Assembly (NCBI GenBank): GCA_937868765.1
Contig: CALMNL010000003.1
Span: 434,001-498,000 of the forward strand
Reading direction: 5' to 3'
Length of the DNA: 64,000 nt
Origin: an uncultured Desulfatitalea sp.
Lineage (GTDB): Bacteria; Desulfobacterota; Desulfobacteria; Desulfobacterales; Desulfosarcinaceae
Part shown: in pieces, positions 38,461-47,171 of the stretch
How the letters are laid out: every line of letters starts with the position of its first letter
Numbering within the stretch: the first letter of the stretch is position 1
Position numbers and translations under genes: made by a program
Notes under the pieces: model-generated
The model's database searches: none
What the model was told of the DNA's origin: nothing
Seen by the model: only the letters and a program-made list of their open reading frames with translations

Positions 38461-39378
38461 TTAGATACCGAAGTAGCTTCTGAGGCGGCGTGGTTTGAGG
38501 TGTTGTTCGATGCCCCGGCGTACGTTTTCCTTCACGGCCTGGGACTTCAAGTGGAGCACCTTTCGCCCGTAGCGCAGGTTCTTTTCGATGAGATCCGGGT
38601 AGTTGCTCAGGTTACAGCGCAGTTTGAGGCTGTTGCTCGTGATTTTGCGGAGGAACGTGATCTCTTTTCCCATGATTTGATTGGTCTTTTGGAGCACGGC
38701 ATTAAGGAAATCGTGGCGTGTCCTGGGGCATTCCGCATAGGTGACGGCCCGTCCCATGTGTCCGAGGGAGTGGCCGTCGCTGCCGCCCATCATGGCGCCG
38801 TCCAGGTTGAACCCCAGCACCGTGCACTTCAAATTCCACTTGTTCAAATTGTTGGCGTTGATCGCCTCGATGCCGTCCACCATCTGGAAAAGACCTTGCC
38901 GCTGGGTCTCGGAGAACTGGGCATTGCAGATGCCGGTGTACATGGCGCAATAGGGGTGCGGGAAAATGATCACACACCGGTAGCGTCGGGCCCGCTCGAT
39001 GGCTGCCTCCATGGACAGGCTCAGGGAGGTCATCACGCCGCTGCCCATGTGGGGGACGATCTCCTTTTCGTAGAAGCGCTGCAAATCGGTGATTTCGTAA
39101 AAATAGACCAAAAGGTGCGACCCCTCGGCCACCGTCAATTCGATGCCGGGGATGCTCAAGACATCCTTGTACTGGTCGATTTCCAGGGCTCCCCGGATTT
39201 CGTTATGATCCGTGATGGCGATGCCGATGCCCAGTCGCCGGGCTCGCTCCACAATTTTGTCGATGCGGTTCAAACCATCGGAATAGCTGGAATGAAAATG
39301 GGTATCGACTACGGTATATGTTTTGTTGAGCAGTTCGAGATCAGGTTTTTCAAATCGCACGCGATCGCTTGAATGCAT
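38461..39378 (-). CDS. PHP-domain metal-dependent phosphoesterase
   Basis: A 305-residue PHP-fold protein. The metal-binding motifs are DTHFHSSYSDGLNRID, AITDHNEIRG, GIELTVAEGSHLLVYF, CVIIFPHPYCAMY and a late GGSDGHSLGHMGRAVT. Family members hydrolyse phosphoesters or nucleotides; the substrate here is not known. C-terminal ~90 residues are basic and helical and could bind nucleic acid. SD GGGAG. Confidence 0.87.
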   Translation of the reverse strand: MHSSDRVRFEKPDLELLNKTYTVVDTHFHSSYSDGLNRIDKIVERARRLGIGIAITDHNEIRGALEIDQYKDVLSIPGIELTVAEGSHLLVYFYEITDLQRFYEKEIVPHMGSGVMTSLSLSMEAAIERARRYRCVIIFPHPYCAMYTGICNAQFSETQRQGLFQMVDGIEAINANNLNKWNLKCTVLGFNLDGAMMGGSDGHSLGHMGRAVTYAECPRTRHDFLNAVLQKTNQIMGKEITFLRKITSNSLKLRCNLSNYPDLIEKNLRYGRKVLHLKSQAVKENVRRGIEQHLKPRRLRSYFGI

Positions 39379-39497
39379 TTAACAGGCTCCCTATCGGATT
39401 TGGCGTTCTATGTTCGGGCGAAAAACCATGCAAAAGGCTTGCCGGTAAGATTTCCTGGCCAAATCATTCACCAGATTAAATGAAATTCGTTTTTTGT

Positions 39498-40598
39498 TCA
39501 AGATTTTCTACCGACCACGCAATTTTTACCCTTATGCTTGGCGTCGTAAAGCGCTTTGTCGGCCCTGCCGACCAGGTCGGCGACGGTGTCCCCTTTTTTG
39601 AACTGAGTGACCCCGATGCTGATCGTCATCGAAAGATATTCGTCGGTTGCACCGTCGCTGGTGGCATAACGCACCGAGGCGATGGTATTGCATAAGAGCT
39701 GGGCTTTCTTCAGAGCATTACGGAATCCTGCCCCCTCCAGGATAATGGTGAACTCCTCGCCGCCGTACCGGGCGAGGAAATCTTCCCCGCGGATGGAGTT
39801 GCGGCACTTCTGGGCCAGCGCCACCAGGACTCGATCGCCGATGGGATGACCAAATTTGTCATTGATCTGCTTAAAGTTGTCAATGTCGACCATCAACAGG
39901 CTGAACTCGGCATTGTTCATCTGGCTGCGCTCGATCCGCGCGGCAAGGAAGTCATCCAGGGCCTGGCGGTTATATGCCCCGGTCAGCGCATCGGTCATAG
40001 CTTTTTCACGGGTTTTTTCCAACTCGGTCTTCAAGCTGGTTACCTGGGTTGCGAGCAACCGGATTTGGCGCTGTTCCTGATCCTCCTTCAGGTGGACGAT
40101 TTCCCGCATCTGGTCCACCTCGACCTTGAGGGCGTTCTTGATCTTCTTGATATCATCCAGGGCGCTGATCTTGATGATCTTTTCGCCCTGCTCATTGATG
40201 CGCTGGTAAAATTCACGGTTCTCCACATTGAGATTGGCCATGGCCCGGGTGAGCAGATCGATGATATCCCGCAGCTCCTTTTCACGGTCTTTGATATAGG
40301 TCTGCTGCTGGTCGATGAAATGTAAGATGTGCTCCTTGCGCTGTTCAAAGTGCAGTTCCAGGCGCTTGGGCTTTTCAGGTTCCTGGAATCGTTCGTTAAG
40401 CTCTTCGATCTCCTGTTTGAACCGTTCCGTTTGCAGCTCGGCGACATCCAGGGTGAAAGCCTTCAAAAAATGCAACATGGCAGTGATGCTGCGCAGATAG
40501 ACATCGCACTTATCCTGGATGATCGAGAGCTTTTCGGTCATCGACCGGAGGTCTGCCTCTTCAGGCGGATTTTGGGAGCGGTTGAGAAAGTTGAGCAT
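39498..40598 (-). CDS. Diguanylate cyclase (GGDEF domain)
   Basis: A 366-residue cytoplasmic c-di-GMP synthase. The N-terminal ~190 residues are largely coiled coil (for example RTAREKEL-like stretches and MREIVHLKEDQEQRQIRLL). The GGDEF domain follows (ALTGAYNRQALDDFL, DIDNFKQINDKFGH) with active site RYGGEEFTI. An RxxD inhibitory site (RGED) sits 5 residues before GGEEF, so product inhibition is likely. The ATG at 40598 is preferred to an upstream TTG. The N-terminal part resembles diguanylate cyclases with a DUF-type helical sensor. Confidence 0.92.
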   Translation of the reverse strand: MLNFLNRSQNPPEEADLRSMTEKLSIIQDKCDVYLRSITAMLHFLKAFTLDVAELQTERFKQEIEELNERFQEPEKPKRLELHFEQRKEHILHFIDQQQTYIKDREKELRDIIDLLTRAMANLNVENREFYQRINEQGEKIIKISALDDIKKIKNALKVEVDQMREIVHLKEDQEQRQIRLLATQVTSLKTELEKTREKAMTDALTGAYNRQALDDFLAARIERSQMNNAEFSLLMVDIDNFKQINDKFGHPIGDRVLVALAQKCRNSIRGEDFLARYGGEEFTIILEGAGFRNALKKAQLLCNTIASVRYATSDGATDEYLSMTISIGVTQFKKGDTVADLVGRADKALYDAKHKGKNCVVGRKS

Positions 40599-40790
40599 CG
40601 CGAGGTTCTGCCTTTCTTGCAATGGTTTGGACGGAGGGCGCGGGGCCGCTCATGGTGTTTATCGCCCCTCGCGGGCAAAACTTTATGCGATGTGCTTGAA
40701 TAATCTGGCCAATGGGCTATAGAGTCTTCTTCACGCCGGCCTACCGGCCGGGCTGCATGTGACTTCACCCATCCACAGGAATAAGGTGTT

Positions 40791-41708
40791 ATGACCCCGG
40801 ATTTAAGCGTCAAAATAGGGGCCCTGGGGCTGAGCAACCCGGTGATGACGGCTTCGGGTACTTTCGGTTATGCCAAGGAGTTTCAGACCCTGGTGGATCT
40901 GGACCGCCTGGGCGCAATCATCGTCAAGGGTTTGTCGCTGCTGCCGTCCAAGGGCAATCCCCCTCCGCGCATCGTCGAAACTCCCTGCGGGATGCTCAAT
41001 GCCATCGGCCTGGAAAACGTGGGTGTGGATCGGTTCATAGAGGAAAAAGTGCCATTCCTGGAGGGGCTGCGCACACCGGTGATCGCCAATATATATGGTA
41101 CCGATGTGGCCGCCTATGCCGCACTGGCCGAGCGCCTGGATGAGGTCGAGGCCGTGGCCGGGGTCGAAGTCAACATCTCCTGCCCCAATGTCAAGCAAGG
41201 CGGTGTGGCCTTCGGCGCCGACCCCGTCACGGCCCGGCAGGTGACCGAAGCGGTACGCGCCAGATACCGCCGGCTGCTCATGGTCAAGCTTTCCCCCAAT
41301 GTGACCGATATCACCCGGATCGCCAAGGAGGTGGAGGCCGGTGGGGCCGACGCCGTCTCTTTGATCAACACCATTACCGGCATGGCTATCGATATCCACC
41401 GCCGCCGGCCGAAGCTGGCCAATATCACCGGCGGCCTTTCGGGGCCGGCGATCAAACCGGTGGCCCTGCGGATGGTGTGGCAGGTGGCCCAGGCGGTCAA
41501 GGTGCCGGTGGTCGGCATCGGCGGGATCATGACCGCCGAAGATGCCCTGGAGTTCATCATCGCCGGCGCCAGCGCCGTGCAAGTGGGCACGGCCAACTTC
41601 GTCAACCCCCGCTGCACCATGGAGATCATCGACGGCATCGCCGATTATCTGAGGGAAAAAAAGATCGGCGCGGTCAACGAGTTGATCGGTTCACTGCGGA
41701 CCGATTGA
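40791..41708 (+). CDS. pyrD: Dihydroorotate dehydrogenase (class 1B)
   Basis: A 305-residue FMN-dependent enzyme oxidising dihydroorotate to orotate in pyrimidine synthesis. Typical motifs are NPVMTASGTFGYAKEF, KGLSLLPSKGNPPPRIVET, GLENVGVDRF, the catalytic-loop Cys in VEVNISCPNVKQGG, and GLSGPAIKPVALRMV. The Cys base fits the class 1 type; class 1B enzymes normally pair with PyrK, which is not in this window. It is convergent with the sirtuin gene, 6 nt apart. Confidence 0.94.
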   Translation: MTPDLSVKIGALGLSNPVMTASGTFGYAKEFQTLVDLDRLGAIIVKGLSLLPSKGNPPPRIVETPCGMLNAIGLENVGVDRFIEEKVPFLEGLRTPVIANIYGTDVAAYAALAERLDEVEAVAGVEVNISCPNVKQGGVAFGADPVTARQVTEAVRARYRRLLMVKLSPNVTDITRIAKEVEAGGADAVSLINTITGMAIDIHRRRPKLANITGGLSGPAIKPVALRMVWQVAQAVKVPVVGIGGIMTAEDALEFIIAGASAVQVGTANFVNPRCTMEIIDGIADYLREKKIGAVNELIGSLRTD

Positions 41709-41714
41709 AACGGG

Positions 41715-42500
41715 CTATTTCTGGGAAGCCTGGCCAGATGCCGGACCATTGCCCGAAATCGCCGCCTCGAAGGTGGCGCCGATCTCCGCATTGATCACCA
41801 GGTCGGCGTAGCGGTCCATTTCAGTGGGGTCGCGGTTGATGATCGCCAGGCGGGCGCCGTTCTGCTTGGCCATCAGTGGAAATCCGGCTGCCGGGAAGAC
41901 CACCAGGGACGAACCCGCCGCAAGGAAAAGATCGCAGGCCAGGGTCTCTTCTTCGGCCAGGCGCATCTCACGCTCGGGCATGGACTGGCCAAAAGAGATG
42001 GTGGCGGTCTTGATGATGCCGCCGCAGGCATCGCACAGGGGCAGGGTTTCGTCGGGTAAAAAGACGGCGCGGATTTCATCGAGTTCGAAGCGCTTGCGGC
42101 ACGTCAGGCAGATGGCGTAGGTGCTGTTGCCGTGCAGTTCGATGACCCTGTCGTCGGGAATGCCGGAAGCTTGATGCAGCCCGTCGATGTTCTGGGTGAT
42201 CACGCTGCTCAGTTTACCCAGGTCCAGCAATCGGGCGATGGCCATGTGACCTTTGTTGGGCTTGGCTGCGGCCATCACCTTCTCGGTGGCGAACTTAATG
42301 CGCCAGCTCTCCCTGCGTTTCTCTTCGCTTGCCATGAAATCCCTGAAATCAATGGGCTTGTAACGGGTCCACAAGCCCCCGGGGCTGCGAAAATCGGGAA
42401 TCCCCGATTCGGTACTGATGCCCGCACCGGTGAATACCACCAGGCGGCGGCTGTCAGCGATCATGGATCGTAGCTGAGCGATTTTGGTTTTATGAGTCAT
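41715..42500 (-). CDS. cobB: NAD-dependent protein deacylase (Sir2/CobB)
   Basis: A 261-residue sirtuin that removes acyl groups from lysines using NAD+. Motifs are FTGAGISTESGIPDFRSPGGLW, TQNIDGLHQASG, the HGN catalytic His and a four-Cys zinc site (CLTC ... CDAC). A GSSLVVFPAAGFP segment binds NAD. SD AAAGGTG. It sits next to an acyl-CoA dehydrogenase gene (divergent), a setting where acylation control would be sensible. Confidence 0.94.
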   Translation of the reverse strand: MTHKTKIAQLRSMIADSRRLVVFTGAGISTESGIPDFRSPGGLWTRYKPIDFRDFMASEEKRRESWRIKFATEKVMAAAKPNKGHMAIARLLDLGKLSSVITQNIDGLHQASGIPDDRVIELHGNSTYAICLTCRKRFELDEIRAVFLPDETLPLCDACGGIIKTATISFGQSMPEREMRLAEEETLACDLFLAAGSSLVVFPAAGFPLMAKQNGARLAIINRDPTEMDRYADLVINAEIGATFEAAISGNGPASGQASQK

Positions 42501-42716
42501 GGCGGCACCTTTGCTTTTTTTGCGTTACAGGTCCATCGATGCAGCTGAAATAAGCACCGGTTCCTGCACTGGCCATGCTTTTTCATTGTCCTCTATCTTG
42601 CTTTTTATCAATAAAAAATATAGGCCTGGGTGGCAATCATGATTCAACTTCGGCGGTTTGGACATGAGAGCCTTTACGGATACATTTCATTGGGATTTAG
42701 AAAGGGAGGGTTACAC

Positions 42717-44528
42717 GTGGCACAACAGATTGCGGACCGCAGGGACATCGACTTCGTCCTGTATGAACAACTGGAAACTGAAAAGCTGGCCAAGGAAAAA
42801 GCGTTCGGCGGCCTTGACCGCAAGGCCTTTGACATGATCATCAACGAGGCGCGCAACTTCGCCATCAAGGAGTTGTTGCCCGTCTATGTCGATAGCGATC
42901 GTATCGGTGCTACTTTCAAAGATGGCAAGGTCACGGTTCCGGAGAGCTTTCACAAACCGTTCAAGCTTATGCTGGAAAACGAATTCACCTCCATGTGCGA
43001 GGATCCGGAATGGGGCGGACAAGGGCTGCCCCATATCATCGACCGGGCCGCCCGGGAGTATTTGTCCGGTGCCTGCGGTTCGCTGGTGGCCTATGGCCAG
43101 ATGGGCCACGGCACCGGCAAGATGATCGAGCTGTACGGCACGCCGGAACAGAAAAAGCTCTTCATCAACAAGCTCTATGACGGCATCTGGGGCGGCACCA
43201 TGGTGCTCACCGAACCCAATGCCGGCTCGGATGTGGGCGCCCTGACCACTTCGGCCAAGAAGAATTCCGACGGTACCTACGCCATCACAGGTAACAAGAT
43301 CTTCATCACCAACGGGGACCATGATCTTGCCGACAACATCATCCATCCGGTGCTCGCCCGCGTGGAAGGCGCACCCGCAGGAACCAAAGGCATATCCATC
43401 TTCATCGTGCCCAAGATCTGGGTCAACCCCGATGGCAGCCTGGGTCAACCCAATGATGTGGTGTGTACCGGCATCGAAGAGAAATGCGGTATCCACGGCA
43501 GTGTCACCTGCAGCCTGGCGTTCGGCGGCAAGGGCCAGTGTCGAGGATTCCTGCTGGGCGAAGAGGGCATGGGCATGAAGATCATGTTCAAGATGATGAA
43601 CGAAGCGCGCCAGGACGTGGGTTTCCAGGGTCTGTTCGCCGCTTCCCGTGCCTATCTCTATGCGCTCAACTATGCCCGTGAGCGGCTCCAGGGCAAGGAG
43701 TTGGGGGCCGGCAAGGACTCTCCGGACCAGGTGCCCATTATCCGCCATCCGGACGTGCGCCGCATGCTGCTGTGGATGAAGAGCTACGTGGAGGGGCTGC
43801 GCAGCATGATCTACTACGTGGAGTCGCTATTCGACCGCGCCCACTGCAGCAATGATCCGGCCGTGAAAAAAGCGTGCAACGACGAGGCGGAACTGCTTAC
43901 TCCGCTCATCAAGTCACTGGGTTCGGACCGCGGCTTCGACATCTGCGTGCAGGCCATCCAGGTTTACGGCGGCTATGGTTACATCCAGGAGTACCCCGTG
44001 GAGCAGTTGATGCGCGACACCAAGATCGCCTCCCTCTACGAAGGCACCAACGGCATCCAGGCCATGGACCTGCTGGGCCGTAAGCTGGGCATGAACAATG
44101 GCGCGGTTTTCATGAACATGCTCAACCAGATGAATGAGATTATCAAGCGAGCCAAGGAGACCGAGGGTTTGCAGGCAATGGCCGATGAGTTCCAGGCTAC
44201 CGTCCACCGCCTGGGCGAAGTGGCCATGATCATGGGCAAACGCGCCATGTCCGCTGATTTCAAGACCGCCTTCGCCCACGCCACCCCCTTCCTGAACGCC
44301 ATGGGGGACGTGGTCATGGCCTGGATGCTGCTATGGCGTGCCCAGGTGGCGGCCACCAAGCTCGCCAAGGGTGCCGCCCAGAAAGATGTGGCCTTTTACA
44401 AGGGCCAGATCAAGAGCGCGGACTTCTTCATCGGTACCGTACTGCCGGTGGCTTTGGGCAGCATGAATGCCATCGCCAAAGGCAATAAAGCCGCCATCGA
44501 AATTGACGAAGAGTCCTTCGGCGGCTGA
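42717..44528 (+). CDS. Acyl-CoA dehydrogenase (large, ~600-residue type)
   Basis: A 603-residue FAD-dependent acyl-CoA dehydrogenase of the long family with an extra C-terminal domain, used in beta-oxidation of fatty or aromatic-derived acyl-CoAs. Landmarks are GGTMVLTEPNAGSDVGAL, ITGNKIFITNGDHDL, VYGGYGYIQEYPVEQLMRD and the catalytic-base region SLYEGTNGIQAMDLLGRK (Glu). The GTG at 42717 is chosen because AGGGAGGG is well placed before it; an upstream ATG lies in non-conserved sequence. A strong terminator follows. Chain-length preference cannot be assigned. Confidence 0.93.
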   Translation: MAQQIADRRDIDFVLYEQLETEKLAKEKAFGGLDRKAFDMIINEARNFAIKELLPVYVDSDRIGATFKDGKVTVPESFHKPFKLMLENEFTSMCEDPEWGGQGLPHIIDRAAREYLSGACGSLVAYGQMGHGTGKMIELYGTPEQKKLFINKLYDGIWGGTMVLTEPNAGSDVGALTTSAKKNSDGTYAITGNKIFITNGDHDLADNIIHPVLARVEGAPAGTKGISIFIVPKIWVNPDGSLGQPNDVVCTGIEEKCGIHGSVTCSLAFGGKGQCRGFLLGEEGMGMKIMFKMMNEARQDVGFQGLFAASRAYLYALNYARERLQGKELGAGKDSPDQVPIIRHPDVRRMLLWMKSYVEGLRSMIYYVESLFDRAHCSNDPAVKKACNDEAELLTPLIKSLGSDRGFDICVQAIQVYGGYGYIQEYPVEQLMRDTKIASLYEGTNGIQAMDLLGRKLGMNNGAVFMNMLNQMNEIIKRAKETEGLQAMADEFQATVHRLGEVAMIMGKRAMSADFKTAFAHATPFLNAMGDVVMAWMLLWRAQVAATKLAKGAAQKDVAFYKGQIKSADFFIGTVLPVALGSMNAIAKGNKAAIEIDEESFGG

Positions 44529-44567
44529 TCGTCTTTTCTTCTGCCTGAAAAATAGTTCTCTCCTGTA

Positions 44568-44608
44568 CCCGGCGGAGCCGTCGCTGGCAACAAGACGGCT
44601 CCGCCGGG
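44568..44608 (+). terminator. Hairpin after the acyl-CoA dehydrogenase gene
   Basis: Perfect 14-bp stem CCCGGCGGAGCCGT and its complement with a 13-nt loop, 39 nt after the stop. There is no T-run after it. Confidence 0.65.
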
Positions 44609-44680
44609 CTTCCTCCGCTCCGATTCAGTCGTTTCCGCGATTATCCCGTGCAGCTCGGCCATTCAAAAAGGAGGGGAACG

Positions 44681-45427
44681 ATGAAAGTTTACTTCCATGA
44701 AAATTTTTATCGAATTTATACCCACGACCCGGCCGCTGCGGCAGGCCGCATGGAGGCCATCGTCCAGGCGATCGAAGACCATGTCACCCTTTGTGCGTTT
44801 CCGCCCGCGGCCGAAGCGGATCTGAGACGCGCGCACTCTCAGGGGCACATCGACGCCATCCGTGAGCAAGGGCTTTATGACATTGCCGCCCTGGCCGCCG
44901 GAGGCGCCATCGCCGCAGCCGAAACCGGCATGGATGACCCCTGCTTCGCGTTGATCCGGCCGCCCGGCCATCACGCCTCGGCGAGCAGCTGCTGGGGCTT
45001 CTGTTTTTTCAACAACCTGGCCATCTCACTGCATCGCCTGCGCGCCAGCGGGCGCATCAAAACGGCATTCGTCCTGGATTTCGATCTGCATTTCGGCGAC
45101 GGCAACGTCAACATTCTCGGCAGCGAAGCATGGGTGGAGATCCTCAATCCCGAATCGGCCAGCCGCGCCGCATACTTGAAACAAGTGCAGCGGGCTCTGG
45201 ATGCCACCTTCGCCGACGTCATCGCCGTGTCGGCCGGTTTCGACAACCACCTCGAAGACTGGGGCGGCCTGCTCGCCACCGAAGACTACCGAACCATGGG
45301 CGGCTGGGTCCGTGAGGCGGCCCGGCGCAATCGGGGCGGCTGCTACGGCATCCTGGAAGGTGGATACAACCATGCCGTTCTGGGAAGTAATGTGCTGGCC
45401 TTTCTGGAGGGGCTGGGCGGGCTTTGA
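44681..45427 (+). CDS. Histone deacetylase-family (acetylpolyamine amidohydrolase-like) protein
   Basis: A 248-residue zinc amidohydrolase of the HDAC/AcuC/AphA superfamily. The active-site His pair and loop are in PPGHHASASSCWGFCFFNN, the zinc-ligand segment is LDFDLHFGDGN, the second is SAGFDNHLEDWGG, and the late Tyr/Gly is in EGGYNHAV. It is shorter than most family members (300+), lacking a loop region, so the substrate may be a small acetylated molecule. SD AAGGAGGGG. It follows the acyl-CoA dehydrogenase after a terminator. Confidence 0.85.
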   Translation: MKVYFHENFYRIYTHDPAAAAGRMEAIVQAIEDHVTLCAFPPAAEADLRRAHSQGHIDAIREQGLYDIAALAAGGAIAAAETGMDDPCFALIRPPGHHASASSCWGFCFFNNLAISLHRLRASGRIKTAFVLDFDLHFGDGNVNILGSEAWVEILNPESASRAAYLKQVQRALDATFADVIAVSAGFDNHLEDWGGLLATEDYRTMGGWVREAARRNRGGCYGILEGGYNHAVLGSNVLAFLEGLGGL

Positions 45428-45443
45428 AAAGATCGGGCAAAGA

Positions 45444-45466
45444 CCGGCGGAGCATGGCCCCGCCGG
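45444..45466. terminator. Hairpin between HDAC-family gene and leuA (convergent)
   Basis: 7-bp GC stem CCGGCGG/CCGCCGG with 9-nt loop between convergent stops; the minus-strand side continues TTTGCCCGATCTTTTC, the likely end of the branched-chain operon. Confidence 0.5.
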
Positions 45467-45481
45467 CCCCATTTGAATCGA

Positions 45482-47020
45482 TCAGACGCTCTGGGCTCTT
45501 TCGGTAGGGTGGTTCTTGAGATACTCCAGCCGGTTCAGGCCGTTGATGTAGGCCAGGGCGCTGGCGGTAATGATGTCGGGGTCCGAGCCCCGACCCAGGG
45601 CCACCAGACCGTTTTCCCGCAAACGCACGGTCACTTCGCCCTGGGCGTCGGTGCCGCCGGTCAGGGCGCTGATGGAAAAGCGCAGCAGTTCGGATTCTGT
45701 GCCGGTGAGCTTGGCGATGGTATTGTAGGCGGCGTCGATGGGGCCGTTGCCGTAGCCGGCGTCTTTCACCGAGCGGCCGTTGATGGAGAGCCGCACGCTG
45801 GCCATGGGCATCACCGTCGTGCCGGCGGTCACGTGCAGGTATTCGAGCACGAAGGTCTCGGCCGTGCGCAGCACCCCCTGGGTGACGATGGCTTCCAGGT
45901 CTTCGTCCATGACATGCTTCTTCTTGTCTGCCAGCGCCTTGAACTGGGTGAAGACGGTTTGCAGTTCGTCTCCGGAAAGGTCATAACCCAGTTCCTTGAG
46001 ATGCTCGCGCAGCGCATGGCGGCCGGAGTGCTTGCCCAGGACCAGTTTAGTGGAGCTCAGACCGATGGTCTCCGGCCGCATGATCTCATAGGTCATCGGG
46101 TTTTTGAGCATGCCGTCCTGGTGGATGCCCGCCTCGTGGGCAAAGGCGTTGGCGCCCACGATGGCTTTGTTGGGCTGCACCATGATGCCGGTGATCATGC
46201 TTACCAGGCGGCTGCTGGGGTAGATCTGGTCGGTGCGGATGCGTGTGTTCAGCGGCAGGTAGTTCTGACGGGTGTGCAGGGCCATGACCACCTCTTCCAG
46301 GGAGGTGTTGCCGGCCCGTTCGCCGATGCCGTTGATGGTCACCTCGGCCTGGCGTGCGCCGGCGGCGATGGCGGCCAGGGTGTTGGCCGTGGCCAGTCCC
46401 AGGTCGTTGTGGCAATGGACGCTCAACACGGCCTTGTCCATGTTGGGCGTGTGCTGCATGACATGTTTGACCAGATCGGCGAACTCGCTGGGGATGGCAT
46501 AGCCCACCGTATCGGGCAGATTTACCGTGGTGGCTCCGGCGGCGATGGCGGTTTCGAAGGCCTGGCAGAGGAAATCGCGGTCGCTGCGCGATCCGTCTTC
46601 GGCGGAGAACTCCACGTTGGGAGTCAGGCTTTTGGCGTAGGCCACCGCGCCCTTGATCTCGGCCAGCACCTTCTCGCGGGGCATCTGCAGCTTATACTTC
46701 AAGTGGATGTCCGATGTGGCGATGAAGGTGTGGATGCGCGGTTTGGCCGCGTGCCGGATGGCGGCCCAGGCGGCGTCGATGTCGTGTTTGTTGGCGCGGG
46801 CCAGGCCGGCCACTTCCACATTCTTTAACTTGCCCGCGATCTGGGAAACCGCGTCGAAATCGCCTTCCGAAGCGGCGGGAAAACCGGCTTCGATGATGTC
46901 TACTCCCAGTTTCTCCAACTGCACGGCCAGACGTAGTTTTTCACCGGTATTCATGCTGGCGCCCGGCGATTGCTCGCCGTCGCGCAATGTCGTGTCGAAG
47001 ATTTTGACTGTATCGCTCAT
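45482..47020 (-). CDS. leuA: 2-isopropylmalate synthase
   Basis: A 512-residue enzyme joining acetyl-CoA and 2-ketoisovalerate, the first committed step of leucine synthesis. N-terminal DTTLRDGEQSPGASM, the metal HxH in VLSVHCHNDLGLATANT and NGIGERAGNTSLEEV are diagnostic. The C-terminal LeuA regulatory domain (~390-500) should give leucine feedback inhibition. It is the last gene of the operon ilvD-ilvB-ilvN-ilvC-cimA-leuA. leuB and leuCD are not in the window. The start overlaps the stop of a 35-codon ORF (see 47031-47137). Confidence 0.95.
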   Translation of the reverse strand: MSDTVKIFDTTLRDGEQSPGASMNTGEKLRLAVQLEKLGVDIIEAGFPAASEGDFDAVSQIAGKLKNVEVAGLARANKHDIDAAWAAIRHAAKPRIHTFIATSDIHLKYKLQMPREKVLAEIKGAVAYAKSLTPNVEFSAEDGSRSDRDFLCQAFETAIAAGATTVNLPDTVGYAIPSEFADLVKHVMQHTPNMDKAVLSVHCHNDLGLATANTLAAIAAGARQAEVTINGIGERAGNTSLEEVVMALHTRQNYLPLNTRIRTDQIYPSSRLVSMITGIMVQPNKAIVGANAFAHEAGIHQDGMLKNPMTYEIMRPETIGLSSTKLVLGKHSGRHALREHLKELGYDLSGDELQTVFTQFKALADKKKHVMDEDLEAIVTQGVLRTAETFVLEYLHVTAGTTVMPMASVRLSINGRSVKDAGYGNGPIDAAYNTIAKLTGTESELLRFSISALTGGTDAQGEVTVRLRENGLVALGRGSDPDIITASALAYINGLNRLEYLKNHPTERAQSV

Positions 47021-47030
47021 AGGCTAACCT

Positions 47031-47137
47031 CTTTGTTTTCGTTGATGGTCGATCCAGAGAAATCGTGGTGAATGATGTTTTCTTCTTCATTAACGAAAAC
47101 AAAGCATAGGCCGCGGAGCAGCATGCAGCCCCGCGGC
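47031..47137 (-). promoter_or_regulatory. Two-hairpin leader region between cimA and leuA
   Basis: A perfect 13-bp inverted repeat CTTTGTTTTCGTT ... AACGAAAACAAAG (47104-47092 and 47043-47031 on the minus strand) ends at the leuA SD (AGAGG). Just before it is a 7-bp GC hairpin (GCCGCGG/CCGCGGC, 47137-47131 and 47116-47110). A 35-codon minus-strand ORF (47124 to 47017, starting MLLRGLCFVFVNEEEN) runs through the hairpin and its TGA overlaps the leuA ATG. The arrangement suggests translational coupling or hairpin control of leuA. The ORF is not rich in Leu codons, so classic attenuation is not indicated. Confidence 0.5.
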
Positions 47138-47171
47138 GTGAGATCCTGCCTTTCGAATGGGAGTTATCATC

